Shown here: one piece after another, positions 17,374-29,210 of the stretch
Layout: each line of letters begins with the position of its first letter
Numbering within the stretch: the stretch's first letter is position 1
Assembly (NCBI GenBank): GCA_021323595.1
Contig: JAJPKR010000035.1
Span: forward strand, 1-61,810
Length of the DNA: 61,810 nt
Source: Terriglobia bacterium
Lineage (GTDB): Bacteria; Acidobacteriota; Terriglobia; Terriglobales; SCQP01
Direction of reading: 5' to 3'
Translations under genes and position numbers: made by a program
The notes under the pieces: generated by a model
What the model was told of the DNA's origin: nothing
What the model saw: the letters and a program-made list of their open reading frames with translations, nothing else
Database searches by the model: none

Positions 17374-18366
17374 ATGGATCGCGCGCCTTCAGTTGCCCCT
17401 CCCGAGGCAACCCCTGGATATTTGGCCGGGTCGCAACGAGTCATCTATGCCGCCATCGCCGGCAATGCCGCGATCGCGGTGTTCAAATTTCTCGCCGCGT
17501 GGATCACTAACAGCTCGGTCATGCTCGCGGAAGCGATTCACTCGGCGGTGGATACCGGCAACGAGATGCTCTTGCTGCTGGGCACGCGGCGCAGCCGGCA
17601 TCCGGCGGACTCGGTGCATCCCTTCGGCTACGGCAAGGAGCTTTATTTTTGGTCGCTGCTGGTGGCGATGCTGGTCTTCGCCCTGGGCAGCGGGCTCTCC
17701 ATTTACGAGGGCGTCACGCGGCTGCGGGCGCCGCAGGTGGAAAGCGTTTCGACCACCTGGAACTACATCGTCTTGGGGGTCGCGGCGATTTTCGAGTTCT
17801 TGTCCTGGTCGGTGGCGCAGCACGAGCTGAATCGCCTGCGGCCCAAGGGCTTGAGCCTGATCCGGACCATACAGCGCAGCAAGGACCCGAGCGTATTCTC
17901 GGTGTTTTTGGAGGACACTTGCGCGCTGGCCGGACTGGCGGTGGCGGCGCTCGGGATTTTTTTCAGCCACCTGCTCCATCTGCCGTGGCTCGATCCGGCG
18001 GCTTCCTTGGTGGTAGGCGGCCTGCTGGCGGCAGCGGCCTGGATTTTGGCTGCGGAGAGCCGGGCGCTGCTCGTGGGCGAGAGCGCCACCGAGGAGCAGA
18101 TTCGCGCCGTGCGCGCCATGGTCTTGGCCGAACCCGCCGTCGAGCAGGTCGGCAGAATCTTCACCATGCAACTGGGGCCAGGGGCGGTGCTGATGACCGC
18201 CAATATACGGTTCCGGCGCGACCTCCGGCTGCAAGACCTCGAGGCCGTGATCGACCGCATCGAGCGCCACGCCCGCGAGATCGATCCCACGATTCGCCAC
18301 GTCTTTTTGGAGGCGGAGTCACTGCGGGCGACCACCGGCGCCGAACCCCAGCGCGACGGGAGCTGA
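17374..18366 (+). CDS. Cation diffusion facilitator (CDF) metal exporter
   Basis: The 330-residue protein has the CDF layout: about six membrane helices followed by a cytoplasmic domain. Helix 2 carries the metal-site motif AEAIHSAVDTGNEMLLLLG (H-x3-D), followed by HPFGYGKELYFW; helix 5 carries the second D in LEDTCALAGLAV. Such exporters swap cytoplasmic Zn, Mn or Fe for protons. The set HSxxD/ED does not match canonical zinc HxxxD in both helices, so the metal is uncertain. A non-hydrophobic loop (about 150-175) is unusually long. Confidence 0.88.
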   Translation: MDRAPSVAPPEATPGYLAGSQRVIYAAIAGNAAIAVFKFLAAWITNSSVMLAEAIHSAVDTGNEMLLLLGTRRSRHPADSVHPFGYGKELYFWSLLVAMLVFALGSGLSIYEGVTRLRAPQVESVSTTWNYIVLGVAAIFEFLSWSVAQHELNRLRPKGLSLIRTIQRSKDPSVFSVFLEDTCALAGLAVAALGIFFSHLLHLPWLDPAASLVVGGLLAAAAWILAAESRALLVGESATEEQIRAVRAMVLAEPAVEQVGRIFTMQLGPGAVLMTANIRFRRDLRLQDLEAVIDRIERHAREIDPTIRHVFLEAESLRATTGAEPQRDGS

Positions 18367-18672
18367 TCACTTCCGCGACGGGGACACGAATCGGCAGGCT
18401 TCGCGCGCGAGACCGAGCCACTGCTCGCCGGAGCCGGAGAGCGCAACCCATTCCTTCATGCGCCCGGGACGCGGCTCGAAGGGCCGGCCCAAGCCGGCGG
18501 CCACGAGCTTCTCCCCTCGCGCATTCGGAAGCTTGCAAACGAAGTCTCCGCGGACACACATGGCGAAGATCTTGCCGTTGACCTTCAGGCCGAAGGAAGA
18601 CATGAGTTTGCCGGCGGTAACTCGGCGATCGGCCGCGAAGGCCGCCACCAGCGGCGCCCATCGCGGACCCAC
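18367..18672 (-). CDS. TfoX N-terminal domain protein
   Basis: The 101-residue product matches the TfoX/Sxy N-terminal domain: GKLMSSFGLKVNGKIFAMC, a variant of the G-x-MFG...NGKxFA pattern, then DFVCKLPNARGEKLVAAGLG and KEWVALSG, with a C-terminal AREACRFV. Stand-alone TfoX-N proteins have no settled function. GTG 18672 is chosen because upstream residues are out of character for the fold; AAGGAG lies about 11 nt before it. The stop is adjacent to the CDF stop on the other strand. Confidence 0.72.
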   Translation of the reverse strand: MGPRWAPLVAAFAADRRVTAGKLMSSFGLKVNGKIFAMCVRGDFVCKLPNARGEKLVAAGLGRPFEPRPGRMKEWVALSGSGEQWLGLAREACRFVSPSRK

Positions 18673-18789
18673 CGCCGGGGCCGCTCCTTGGCCGGCCGGC
18701 GCGAGCGCTGCGAGGCCATGGACCCAATGTGCCGGAGCCTCGCGGGCGGTGAGAGCCAAGCGAACGGGGCGGCGCAAACAGCGCGGAGG

Positions 18790-18813
18790 TACAATGGCGG
18801 AGCAGCAAAGGAG
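18790..18813 (+). promoter_or_regulatory. -10 box and Shine-Dalgarno of the DinB gene
   Basis: TACAAT (18790-18795) is followed by a good AAGGAG (18808-18813) 8 nt before ATG 18822. This is a conventional leadered start and contrasts with the leaderless layout of several neighbours. No clear -35 is seen. Confidence 0.5.
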
Positions 18814-18821
18814 CGATCCAG

Positions 18822-19355
18822 ATGAAACGCATTGCCGCTTTCGCCAGCCTGTCGTGTTTGCTCTTCGTGCTCGTCCCTGCCGCCTGCGCCCAGGGCAATC
18901 CGGTTTCCGACACCGTGCGCCAGATCGTCGCCCGGCAAGGCCGCAACTTGGTCGCGGCGGCGGAGGCGATGCCGGCCGAGAAATATAGCTACCACCCCAC
19001 GCCACAGCAGATGACGTTCGGCCACCTGATGCTGCACGTCGCCAATTCGAATCTGTTTCTTTGCGCGAAGATCAGCGGCAAACAGGCGCCCGCGAGCGAC
19101 TTGAAGGACACCGCGCCCAAAGCGCAATTGGTAGCCCATTTGCGCGAGTCGTTCGATTTTTGCCGCAGCGCGCTGGCCGGGGTCACCGACGCGGACCTGG
19201 GACAACAGGTAAGCTGGTTCGGCGGCCGGCAAGTGCCCAAGGCCGAGGCGATGATCGGCATCACCGACGATCTCTACGATCACTACGCCACGGCGGCGAA
19301 TTATCTGCGCCTGAATGGCATTCTGCCGCCAACGGCGCGCCGCGGCCGGATGTGA
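18822..19355 (+). CDS. Exported DinB-like protein
   Basis: The 177-residue product has an N-terminal signal peptide (MKRIAAFASLSCLLFVLVPAACAQ) and a four-helix DinB/YfiT-type domain. Histidines suited to metal binding appear in TFGHLMLHVAN and in DLYDHYATAANYLR near the C-terminus. The family includes metal-dependent thiol transferases and many proteins of unknown role. Export to the periplasm is typical of the expanded family in Acidobacteriota. It stands alone, convergent with gpsA. Confidence 0.82.
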   Translation: MKRIAAFASLSCLLFVLVPAACAQGNPVSDTVRQIVARQGRNLVAAAEAMPAEKYSYHPTPQQMTFGHLMLHVANSNLFLCAKISGKQAPASDLKDTAPKAQLVAHLRESFDFCRSALAGVTDADLGQQVSWFGGRQVPKAEAMIGITDDLYDHYATAANYLRLNGILPPTARRGRM

Positions 19356-19430
19356 GCCACCAGGCGCCTTCTCCCCCGCAGACGAACCGGCCGTCCGGGG
19401 CCAGTCGCGCTCGGGAACAGGCAGGCTCGG

Positions 19431-20438
19431 TCACTCGGGCTTGAGGCTGCGCTCCATGAGGGCGCGGACGGCTTCGCGGGGCGGAAGATCCTCGAAGAGC
19501 ACGCGCCGCATCTGCTCGGTAATGGGCATCTCGATCCCGTGGCGCTCGGCGAGGCGGCAGGCGGCGGTGGTGGTGTACACGCCCTCGGCCACCATGGTCA
19601 TTTCCGCGAGAATTTCCTTGAGCTTGCGCCCCTTGCCGAGCTCGACGCCGACGCTGCGGTTGCGGCTGAGCTGGCCATTGCAGGTCAGCACCAGATCGCC
19701 GAGCCCGGCCAAGCCCGCGACCGTCTCCGCCTTGCCGCCGCACGCGCGCACCAAGCGGCTGATCTCGGCCAGGCCACGGGCGATGAGGGCGGCGAGACTG
19801 TTGGAGCCCAAGCCCAGACCGACGCAGATACCGGCGGCGATGGCGATAACGTTCTTGATGGCGGCGGCCAGCTCGACGCCGACGACGTCGTCGCTGCGGT
19901 AGAGGCGCAGGCTGGGGCCGGAGAACTCGCGTTGCAGCCGCCGCGCCAGAGCGTCATCGGCGGACGCGATCACGACCGCCGTGGGATCGCCGCGGGCCAC
20001 CTCGCGCGCGAAGGTGGGTCCGCTGAGAACGGCGAAGGGGATGGCGCGGCCGCCGAACTGCGGGCGCAGCACCTCGGCCGCAACCTCGCTCATGCGCATG
20101 AGGGAGACTTCCTCGAGGCCCTTGGCGGCACTGATCAGCGGTGTCTCGGCCGCGAGAGAGGAGGCGAGATTGCCGAGCACGGCGCGGAAATAGGGCGAAG
20201 GCGTGGCCATGATCACGGCCTGGGCGCCTCGCAACGCCCATTCCAGGCTGCCGGTCGGCTCCACGCCGGGCGGCAGACGCAGCCCGGGCAAGAAGACCGG
20301 ATTCTCGCGGCGCTCGAGGAGCGCAGCGCGGATTTCCTCTTCCCGCACCCACAGGCGGACGGGACGGCCGCCCTGGCCTAATACCACCGCCAGCGCCGTA
20401 CCCCAACTGCCGCCGCCTACGATGGCGAGCGGCGTCAT
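19431..20438 (-). CDS. gpsA: NAD(P)-dependent glycerol-3-phosphate dehydrogenase
   Basis: This 335-residue cytoplasmic enzyme reduces dihydroxyacetone phosphate to sn-glycerol-3-phosphate for phospholipid synthesis. Visible motifs are the Rossmann GGGSWGTALA at residues 8-17, SAAKGLE, SGPTFAREVA, catalytic Lys in ELAAAIKNVIAIAAG and GLAGLGDLVLTC. ATG 20438 overlaps the stop of plsY by 4 nt (ATGA), so substrate production and use are translationally coupled. Confidence 0.96.
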   Translation of the reverse strand: MTPLAIVGGGSWGTALAVVLGQGGRPVRLWVREEEIRAALLERRENPVFLPGLRLPPGVEPTGSLEWALRGAQAVIMATPSPYFRAVLGNLASSLAAETPLISAAKGLEEVSLMRMSEVAAEVLRPQFGGRAIPFAVLSGPTFAREVARGDPTAVVIASADDALARRLQREFSGPSLRLYRSDDVVGVELAAAIKNVIAIAAGICVGLGLGSNSLAALIARGLAEISRLVRACGGKAETVAGLAGLGDLVLTCNGQLSRNRSVGVELGKGRKLKEILAEMTMVAEGVYTTTAACRLAERHGIEMPITEQMRRVLFEDLPPREAVRALMERSLKPE

Positions 20439-21121
20439 TGCGCGACGGCTCCGCCGGGCGCCGCGGCCGCGTGCTGGCCGAAGCGCCGCTCGGTGCCGTG
20501 CCGCAGGCGTTGGATGTTGCCGGCGTGGCGGCAATAAATCAGAATCACGGCGGCGGCCACGCCCAGATAGATGACGACGGGATAGCCGATGCCGACTTCA
20601 TGCCACAGCAGAAAGGGAAAGGCCAAAGTCGCCACCAGCGAGGCCAGCGAGACATAGCGGCTCACGGCCAAGACGACCACGAACAGCAGGACCGCCCACG
20701 CGGTGGCCGAGGGCGACAGCGCCAAGAATGCGCCGGCCGCAGTCGCCACGCCCTTGCCGCCGCGAAAGCGGAGCCACGGCGTGAACATGTGCCCGGCGAG
20801 CACCAGCACCAGGGCCACGGCGATCCAAACAAAGTGATAGCTCAGCAAGTTGCTGCCTGTCTGAGTGAAGACGTAGGGCTGGGGAATGACGCGCCGGGCG
20901 AGATCGAGAGCCACGACGATCGCGGCATAACCCTTGGCGGCATCCAGAACGAGCGTGAGCAGCCCGAGCCCGCGCCCGGCCACGCGCATGACATTGGTGG
21001 CGCCGATGTTGCCGCTGCCGTGCGCACGAACGTCGCCGCCGGTTTTCGAGCGCACCAAAAGATAGCCGAACGGAATCGAGCCGAAGAAGAAAGCTATGAG
21101 CGGAATGAGCCCAAGGCGCAT
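20435..21121 (-). CDS. plsY: Glycerol-3-phosphate acyltransferase PlsY
   Basis: The 228-residue membrane enzyme acylates glycerol-3-phosphate at position 1 using acyl-phosphate. It shows the three PlsY motifs: SIPFGYLL, GSGNIGATNVMR with the catalytic Ser-Gly-Asn, and RFRGGKGVATAAG, with about five to seven membrane helices. gpsA overlaps its 3' end. It follows atpC after 37 nt on the same strand and may be read from the ATP synthase transcript. Confidence 0.96.
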   Translation of the reverse strand: MRLGLIPLIAFFFGSIPFGYLLVRSKTGGDVRAHGSGNIGATNVMRVAGRGLGLLTLVLDAAKGYAAIVVALDLARRVIPQPYVFTQTGSNLLSYHFVWIAVALVLVLAGHMFTPWLRFRGGKGVATAAGAFLALSPSATAWAVLLFVVVLAVSRYVSLASLVATLAFPFLLWHEVGIGYPVVIYLGVAAAVILIYCRHAGNIQRLRHGTERRFGQHAAAAPGGAVAQ

Positions 21122-21135
21122 AGCACGCCGGAACG

Positions 21136-21158
21136 CCGGCTGGCTTTAGTTTAGCCGG
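21136..21158 (-). terminator. Weak hairpin directly after atpC
   Basis: CCGGCT (21136-21141) and AGCCGG (21153-21158) form a 6-bp stem immediately after the atpC stop codon, without a following T-run. It might attenuate read-through into plsY; evidence is only the inverted repeat. Confidence 0.25.
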
Positions 21159-21584
21159 TTAGTGAGCCACGGCCTCCTCGGTGTGGCGTTGGCGCGCGGT
21201 CAGGCGCGCCCGGGCCAAGAGCACGGCGCGGCCGGCGGCGGCATGATCGGCGTTGGGATCGGTGCTGCGCTGGAGCGCCTCGGCGCGCTCGAGCGCCGCC
21301 TGGGCGCGCGCGGGATCGATGTCGCCCGGCCATTCGGCCACGTCGGCCAAGATGCTGACTTTCTCCGGGCGCACTTCGAGGAAGCCGCCGCCGACCACCA
21401 GCCGCCGCTCCTTGCCCGCTTCGTCGCGCCAGCTCAACTCGCCGATGCCCAACTCGCCGATCAAGGGCGAGTGGCCGGGCAGGATGCCCATGTAGCCGCT
21501 GTAGCCGGGAATCTGCGCTTCGACTACGGTCGCGCGCGCCAGCAGGCGCTCGGGCGTGGCGATTTCGAGTTCGAAGGTGTCCAT
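21159..21584 (-). CDS. atpC: ATP synthase F1 subunit epsilon
   Basis: The 141-residue product has the epsilon beta-sandwich (MDTFELEIATPERLL, GYMGILPGHSPLIGEL, VVGGGFLEVRPEKVSILAD) followed by the helical hairpin. It couples rotor and F1 and can inhibit ATP hydrolysis. ATG 21584 matches family length; the open frame continues upstream with nonsense. It is the last gene of the ATP synthase group, 10 nt after atpD. Confidence 0.94.
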   Translation of the reverse strand: MDTFELEIATPERLLARATVVEAQIPGYSGYMGILPGHSPLIGELGIGELSWRDEAGKERRLVVGGGFLEVRPEKVSILADVAEWPGDIDPARAQAALERAEALQRSTDPNADHAAAGRAVLLARARLTARQRHTEEAVAH

Positions 21585-21594
21585 GTCCGCCTCG

Positions 21595-23076
<1,482 letters not shown>

Positions 23077-23976
23077 TCAACCGCTCTGGGCGGCGGCGCC
23101 GCTCACGACCTCGATGATTTCCTTGGTAATCGCCGCCTGGCGCACGCGGTTCAGATTGAGCGTCAGCGAATCGATCAGATCGCCCGCGTTCTTGGTGGCC
23201 GTGTCCATGGCGTTCATGCGCGCCGCGTGTTCGGCGGCAAAACTCTCCAGCAAGGCGCGGTACACCTGCACCTCGACGTAGCGCGGCAGCAGGGTGGCGA
23301 GCAGTTGCGCCGGCGGCGGCTCGAAGATGGCGTCGCCGGCGGCGCGGTCCGCGGCCGCCGCGGGCGGCGCCACGGGCAAGAGCCGGCGCACCGCGATCCG
23401 CTGCTGGAGCACGGACTTGAATTCGTTGCCGATTGTATAGACGGCATCCACTTCGGCGGCGGCATAGCGGCGCACTTGTTCGGCGGCGATGCCGCGCGCA
23501 ATCTCGTAATGGATCGTGCGGCGCGCGAACAAGCCGACGTGTTCGCCGCTCAGCGCCAGGCCGCGGCGGCGGTAATAATCGCGCGCTTTGCGGCCGATCG
23601 CCTCCCACGTGAACTCGCGGCCGGGGCGCTCGAGCGCGAACTGCACGGCAGCCTTCACGACGTTGGCATTGAAGGCGCCGGCGAGGCCGCTGTCGGCGCT
23701 GACGACCAAGACGGCGATGCGCCGCTCTTCGCGTGCCGCCAACAGACGGGCGGCAAGATCGGCGCCGCCGTCCGCGCCGGCGACCTCGGCGGCATCGAGA
23801 CGAGCGGCGACATCGGCCAGCAGCGCCGCCAGGCGCTCGGCGTACGGCCGCGCCGCCAGCGCCTGCTCCTGAGCACGGCGCAACTTCGCCGCCGAGACCA
23901 TCTGCATCGCCTTGGTGATCTGGCGCATGTTGCGCACCGAGCGCAGGCGGCGGCGGATGTCGAGGAGATTCGGCAT
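23077..23976 (-). CDS. atpG: ATP synthase F1 subunit gamma
   Basis: The 299-residue central-stalk subunit shows the conserved N-terminal helix (LLDIRRRLRSVRNMRQITKAMQMVSAAKLRRAQ), DSGLAGAFNANV and the C-terminal AARMNAMDTATKNAGDLI with LNLNRVRQAAITKEI. It links catalytic sites to the c-ring. An alanine-rich insertion around residues 205-215 (PPAAAADRAAGDA) lies in the usual variable loop. Confidence 0.95.
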   Translation of the reverse strand: MPNLLDIRRRLRSVRNMRQITKAMQMVSAAKLRRAQEQALAARPYAERLAALLADVAARLDAAEVAGADGGADLAARLLAAREERRIAVLVVSADSGLAGAFNANVVKAAVQFALERPGREFTWEAIGRKARDYYRRRGLALSGEHVGLFARRTIHYEIARGIAAEQVRRYAAAEVDAVYTIGNEFKSVLQQRIAVRRLLPVAPPAAAADRAAGDAIFEPPPAQLLATLLPRYVEVQVYRALLESFAAEHAARMNAMDTATKNAGDLIDSLTLNLNRVRQAAITKEIIEVVSGAAAQSG

Positions 23977-23997
23977 GGCGCGAGTGGAAACCGGCGG

Positions 23998-26101
<2,104 letters not shown>

Positions 26102-26119
26102 GCGTGCACAGGCTCCATA

Positions 26120-26878
26120 TCAGCTCGCGCGCCGGCCGTCGGCCGCCATGTCGGCCAGCGACAGGCGGATCAAGCGCTGGTCCAAGTCGGCGGTCATTTG
26201 CCGGCGCAGCTCCCGTTCCGCCAACGTGACCGCCAATTCGCCGGCGAACCGGCGCAGCTCCTGGCGGGCCGCCTTCGCCGCCGCATCAATGTGCTGGGCC
26301 GCAAACCGGGCAATCTTCTCCGCCTCGGCGGCGGATTCGGCGTTGAGCCGGACATATTCGGCTTCCGCTTCGCGCGTGGCCTGCTCGCGCAATTGCGCGA
26401 TCTCGGACTGCAGACCCTCCAGCCGCCGCTCGATGGAGCGCAGGCGCTCCTCCGCCTCGCGGCGCGCCTCGTCGGCCTCGGCCAGCCGCCGTTGGATGGT
26501 CTGGCGGCGGCCCCGCATCGTGCCCGCCAGCGTCCAGCCCTGCAATCGGCACAGCATGTAATAGAGGAAGTAGATCAGCAGCGCGAAGTTGATCCAAATC
26601 ACCACCGTCCAAAGCGAGTCGGTGGAAACGTGCAGCAAGCGAGCCAGCGGCCGGAGCCAGAGGCTGATCTCCGCTTGATCGAAGCGCTGCTCCTTTTGGG
26701 CCTCCGTCGGCTGCGCCTGGCCGTTGGCGGAGGAGGGAGCGGCAGCTTGGGTGGTCTGTGCTGCGGCGGGTGGCGCCGCCGCGCCGCGCGTCTGCGCGGC
26801 CGGCAAGACGCTGCCGAGCCAAGCGACGCCCACAAAGCCGAGAATGACGGATCGGAAGAAGCGCCCGCGGCGGTTCAT
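26120..26878 (-). CDS. atpF: ATP synthase peripheral stalk subunit b with N-terminal extension
   Basis: The 252-residue product is longer than usual b (about 160). Residues 1-28 look like a signal peptide (RSVILGFVGVAWLGSVLPAA), then a Pro/Ala/Gln-rich linker to about 65, a second hydrophobic segment (about 90-110, WTVVIWINFALLIYFLYYML) and a long coiled coil (RRLAEADEARREAEERLRSIE). The second segment and coiled coil are the b core. If the first segment is cleaved, the linker would face the periplasm. ATGA overlap with the b' gene. Confidence 0.88.
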   Translation of the reverse strand: MNRRGRFFRSVILGFVGVAWLGSVLPAAQTRGAAAPPAAAQTTQAAAPSSANGQAQPTEAQKEQRFDQAEISLWLRPLARLLHVSTDSLWTVVIWINFALLIYFLYYMLCRLQGWTLAGTMRGRRQTIQRRLAEADEARREAEERLRSIERRLEGLQSEIAQLREQATREAEAEYVRLNAESAAEAEKIARFAAQHIDAAAKAARQELRRFAGELAVTLAERELRRQMTADLDQRLIRLSLADMAADGRRAS

Positions 26879-27345
26879 GCGCCAACCCCCGGCTGGCTCA
26901 CGCCGGCTTCGCGCAACACGGCGCCGGTGATCACGCGCGCCATCTCCTGCGCCGACTGCTCGAGCTGCCGCTTGGCCGTGGCCATCTCCGCCGCAAGGCG
27001 CGCCTCGCCATCCTGGCGGGCCTGGTCGGCGCTCGCCCGCGCCGCCGCGAGCAGGCGGTTGCGCTCCTCGAGCGCGGCTTTGCGGCGGCTTTCGATGATG
27101 CGATACATCTCGCCGCGGGCCTGGCGCAATTGGTGTTCGTACTCGCTCAACCGCTCTTCAGCGCGCGCAATCGTGCGGCGGGCGATCTCGAACTGCCCCT
27201 CGGTCCGTTCGCGCCGCGCCGCCAGCGTGCGCTTCAGCGGATGGTAGAGGGTATGGCGCAGGTAAAGATGAAGCAAAACGAAAATGATGACGGTCGGAAC
27301 CGCGTCGAGGAACAGTTGACCCAGTTGTCGCAGCAGCGTGTCCAT
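26875..27345 (-). CDS. ATP synthase peripheral stalk subunit b'
   Basis: The 156-residue product has one N-terminal membrane helix (VPTVIIFVLLHLYLRHTLYHPL) and a long charged coiled coil with many Ala, Arg and Glu. It is clearly a second b-type stalk protein, so the enzyme would have a b/b' heterodimer as in photosynthetic bacteria and many Acidobacteriota. It is the first gene of the operon, with a 240-nt leader upstream. Confidence 0.88.
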   Translation of the reverse strand: MDTLLRQLGQLFLDAVPTVIIFVLLHLYLRHTLYHPLKRTLAARRERTEGQFEIARRTIARAEERLSEYEHQLRQARGEMYRIIESRRKAALEERNRLLAAARASADQARQDGEARLAAEMATAKRQLEQSAQEMARVITGAVLREAGVSQPGVGA

Positions 27346-27590
27346 GCGCTCTGTTTTTCAGCCAGGGCTCTTCGCGAGCCACTCCTCCTTCAGCAGGCTC
27401 ACTATGCCCGCATGCCGCGGAGGGCGGTCCTCCAACCCAGCACTTCAGCAACAGCCAAATGCAATATTGTGGGGGAACGCCGGCTGAAAATCCGCGGTCA
27501 TTGACGCTGGATTCGCCTGGGCGCTTGGCAAAAGTTCCCGCGGTCCCCTCTCGAAGCTGCGCCGACGCAGCGCGCCGGCTTAACCAAACC

Positions 27591-27618
27591 ATTCTAGCAG
27601 ATGACCTTCCGTAAACAA
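27591..27618 (-). promoter_or_regulatory. Probable promoter of the ATP synthase operon
   Basis: On the minus strand TTGTTT (27618-27613) and TAGAAT (27596-27591) are separated by 16 nt. Transcription would start near 27585 and leave a 240-nt leader before b'. I found no riboswitch fold in the leader. Confidence 0.45.
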
Positions 27619-27768
27619 GCCCAGCCTAAACAGCGGCGCGAGCGGGGGCGGGCTAACTGCGGCGTGGCGAGCTCCCAAACGGCCGTCCGGATGCTCCCGG
27701 CAGCGGGGCCTGCCGCGGCGAAATCAATTTTGCCTATCCAGGGGGAGCCGGACTCGCGCAAAGCGGCA

Positions 27769-27774
27769 TATAGT
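27769..27774 (+). promoter_or_regulatory. TATAGT -10-like hexamer before GTG 27783
   Basis: The hexamer ends 8 nt before GTG 27783, matching the leaderless spacing seen elsewhere in the window. Confidence 0.45.
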
Positions 27775-27782
27775 CGCCCGGC

Positions 27783-29162
27783 GTGGGCTGGCGGGCCGGC
27801 GTGGAGTTCGCGCACGGCACGCGCGCTCCGCCTGCCATGGTTCTTGTCTGCCTCTTCCTGATGACGCTGCCGCTCGCCGACGAACGCTTGCTCGCGTTTT
27901 CACTCGGCGGATTGACGATCGAAAAGTGGCTGGGCCTGCTCTGCTTCGCGTATGCCTTGGGGTATGCCGCGCGGCGCCGTCCCGTGGCCACGTGGAGCGC
28001 GCCCCTGCTGGCCTTCGGCGGCCTCTATATCGTGGCACTGGTGTCGTGGCTCGCGTGGGGCTCGTCGGCGCCGGACAGCCTGTTCTGGTCGTTCGGCTCG
28101 GAGGCCTTGTTGCTGCTGACGATGCTCTGGCTCGTGGACAATCGCGAAAAGCTGCGCTGGGCGCTGCTGGCGTCGTTCGCGTCCGTCGCGTTGATCTCGG
28201 CGTACACGATCCGGGAATGGCTGGCAGGCGCGGCGACGGCAGGAGCGGGGTTCCGGCCCGGAGCGATGGCGGGCGACGCCAACTACTTCGCCGCCGACGT
28301 GGTCATTGCGCTGCCGCTCCTGTTCGGATTCCTCGAGCATGGCGCGCGATGGGAACGGTGGTTCTGCTGGGGCACGATGCTCATGGCGGTGTTCGCCAGC
28401 ACGCTCGCGGCCTCGCGCGGGGGTTCGCTCGGCTTGACGGCGGCGGTGCTGGCCTATGTGCTCGCATCGCGCGCGCCGCGAAGCGGCAAGGCCTTGCTCG
28501 TCGCCGTGATCTTGCTGGTAAGCCTTCTCGCTCCGGGCCGGCTGCTGACGCGCTGGCTGCGGCCCACCGCCGGAGATACCGCCTCGGCGCTCGATCGAAC
28601 GGAGCTATGGACGGCGGCGTGGGCGATGTTGGAAGCGCACCCTTGGCGCGGCATCGGCATTGGCCAATTCAAGTCTCAACTGCCGAACTACACGCCGCCC
28701 GGCTCGGATCTCGATTTCATCGCCCATAACACCTATCTCGAGATCGCAGCGGAGATGGGGCTGCCGGGACTCGGCGCGTTCTTGGCGCTGATCGGGGGCG
28801 CCCTCTTGTCGCTCGGCGAGGTACGGCGCGCCGCTCGTGAGCACGGCGATTGGCTCCTGGACTCGACCGCGACGGGCCTCAGCGCCGGATGGCTGGGGTT
28901 CATGGTCGCGGGCTTCTTCATTTCCGCCGCATTTTTGCGGCTCTTTTGGCTGGCTGTCAGCCTGGCCGCCGTCTTGCCCGGTCTCGCCCAACACACTCGC
29001 CAGACGGCAGGTCCGGGCACGCAGCAGGCCAGCGCTCGCCGCTGGCCCACCGCTGATTCCGCCAGGGTCTCTGCATATTCGGGTCGCGACCTTGGCCCAC
29101 CCCGCTCCATTTTGCCGCAGCGCCCGAGAATCGGGCGATGGGGCGCCTTGGCTAAGCCCTAG
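27783..29162 (+). CDS. O-antigen ligase/polymerase-like membrane protein
   Basis: The 459-residue product has about 10-12 membrane helices and the Wzy_C/WaaL-type signature: LAASRGGSLGLTAAVLA, a long periplasmic loop with HPWRGIGIGQFKSQLPNY and DFIAHNTYLEIAAEMGLPG (Arg and His typical of this superfamily). Such enzymes ligate or polymerise O-antigen at the outer face of the inner membrane. GTG 27783 fits the upstream TATAGT; ATG 27837 is an alternative start right before the first helix. The last 50 residues are Pro/Arg-rich and probably cytoplasmic. No other glycan genes adjoin except the GH57 gene 48 nt downstream. Confidence 0.78.
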   Translation: MGWRAGVEFAHGTRAPPAMVLVCLFLMTLPLADERLLAFSLGGLTIEKWLGLLCFAYALGYAARRRPVATWSAPLLAFGGLYIVALVSWLAWGSSAPDSLFWSFGSEALLLLTMLWLVDNREKLRWALLASFASVALISAYTIREWLAGAATAGAGFRPGAMAGDANYFAADVVIALPLLFGFLEHGARWERWFCWGTMLMAVFASTLAASRGGSLGLTAAVLAYVLASRAPRSGKALLVAVILLVSLLAPGRLLTRWLRPTAGDTASALDRTELWTAAWAMLEAHPWRGIGIGQFKSQLPNYTPPGSDLDFIAHNTYLEIAAEMGLPGLGAFLALIGGALLSLGEVRRAAREHGDWLLDSTATGLSAGWLGFMVAGFFISAAFLRLFWLAVSLAAVLPGLAQHTRQTAGPGTQQASARRWPTADSARVSAYSGRDLGPPRSILPQRPRIGRWGALAKP

Positions 29163-29195
29163 GCCAAGGTGCTCATGCCCCGCCAGCGGGTCTCT

Positions 29196-29201
29196 TAGAC
29201 T
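29196..29201 (+). promoter_or_regulatory. TAGACT -10-like hexamer before the GH57 gene
   Basis: Ends 9 nt before ATG 29211; no Shine-Dalgarno sequence between. Confidence 0.4.
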
Positions 29202-29210
29202 GGGAACAAG

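Larger units (their letters stand above)
27346..27782. other. Divergent intergenic region between ATP synthase and polymerase genes
   Basis: No gene is seen in these 437 bases. They hold the presumed ATP synthase promoter, a long untranslated leader with a small hairpin (GGCTC/GAGCC close to the b' start on the minus strand) and, at the right end, the -10 hexamer of the O-antigen ligase-like gene. Confidence 0.5.

Noticed and set aside
27158-27592. 144-residue frame in the ATP synthase leader, considered as atpI
   Set aside because: It lacks membrane helices expected of AtpI and runs into the b' gene in another frame.
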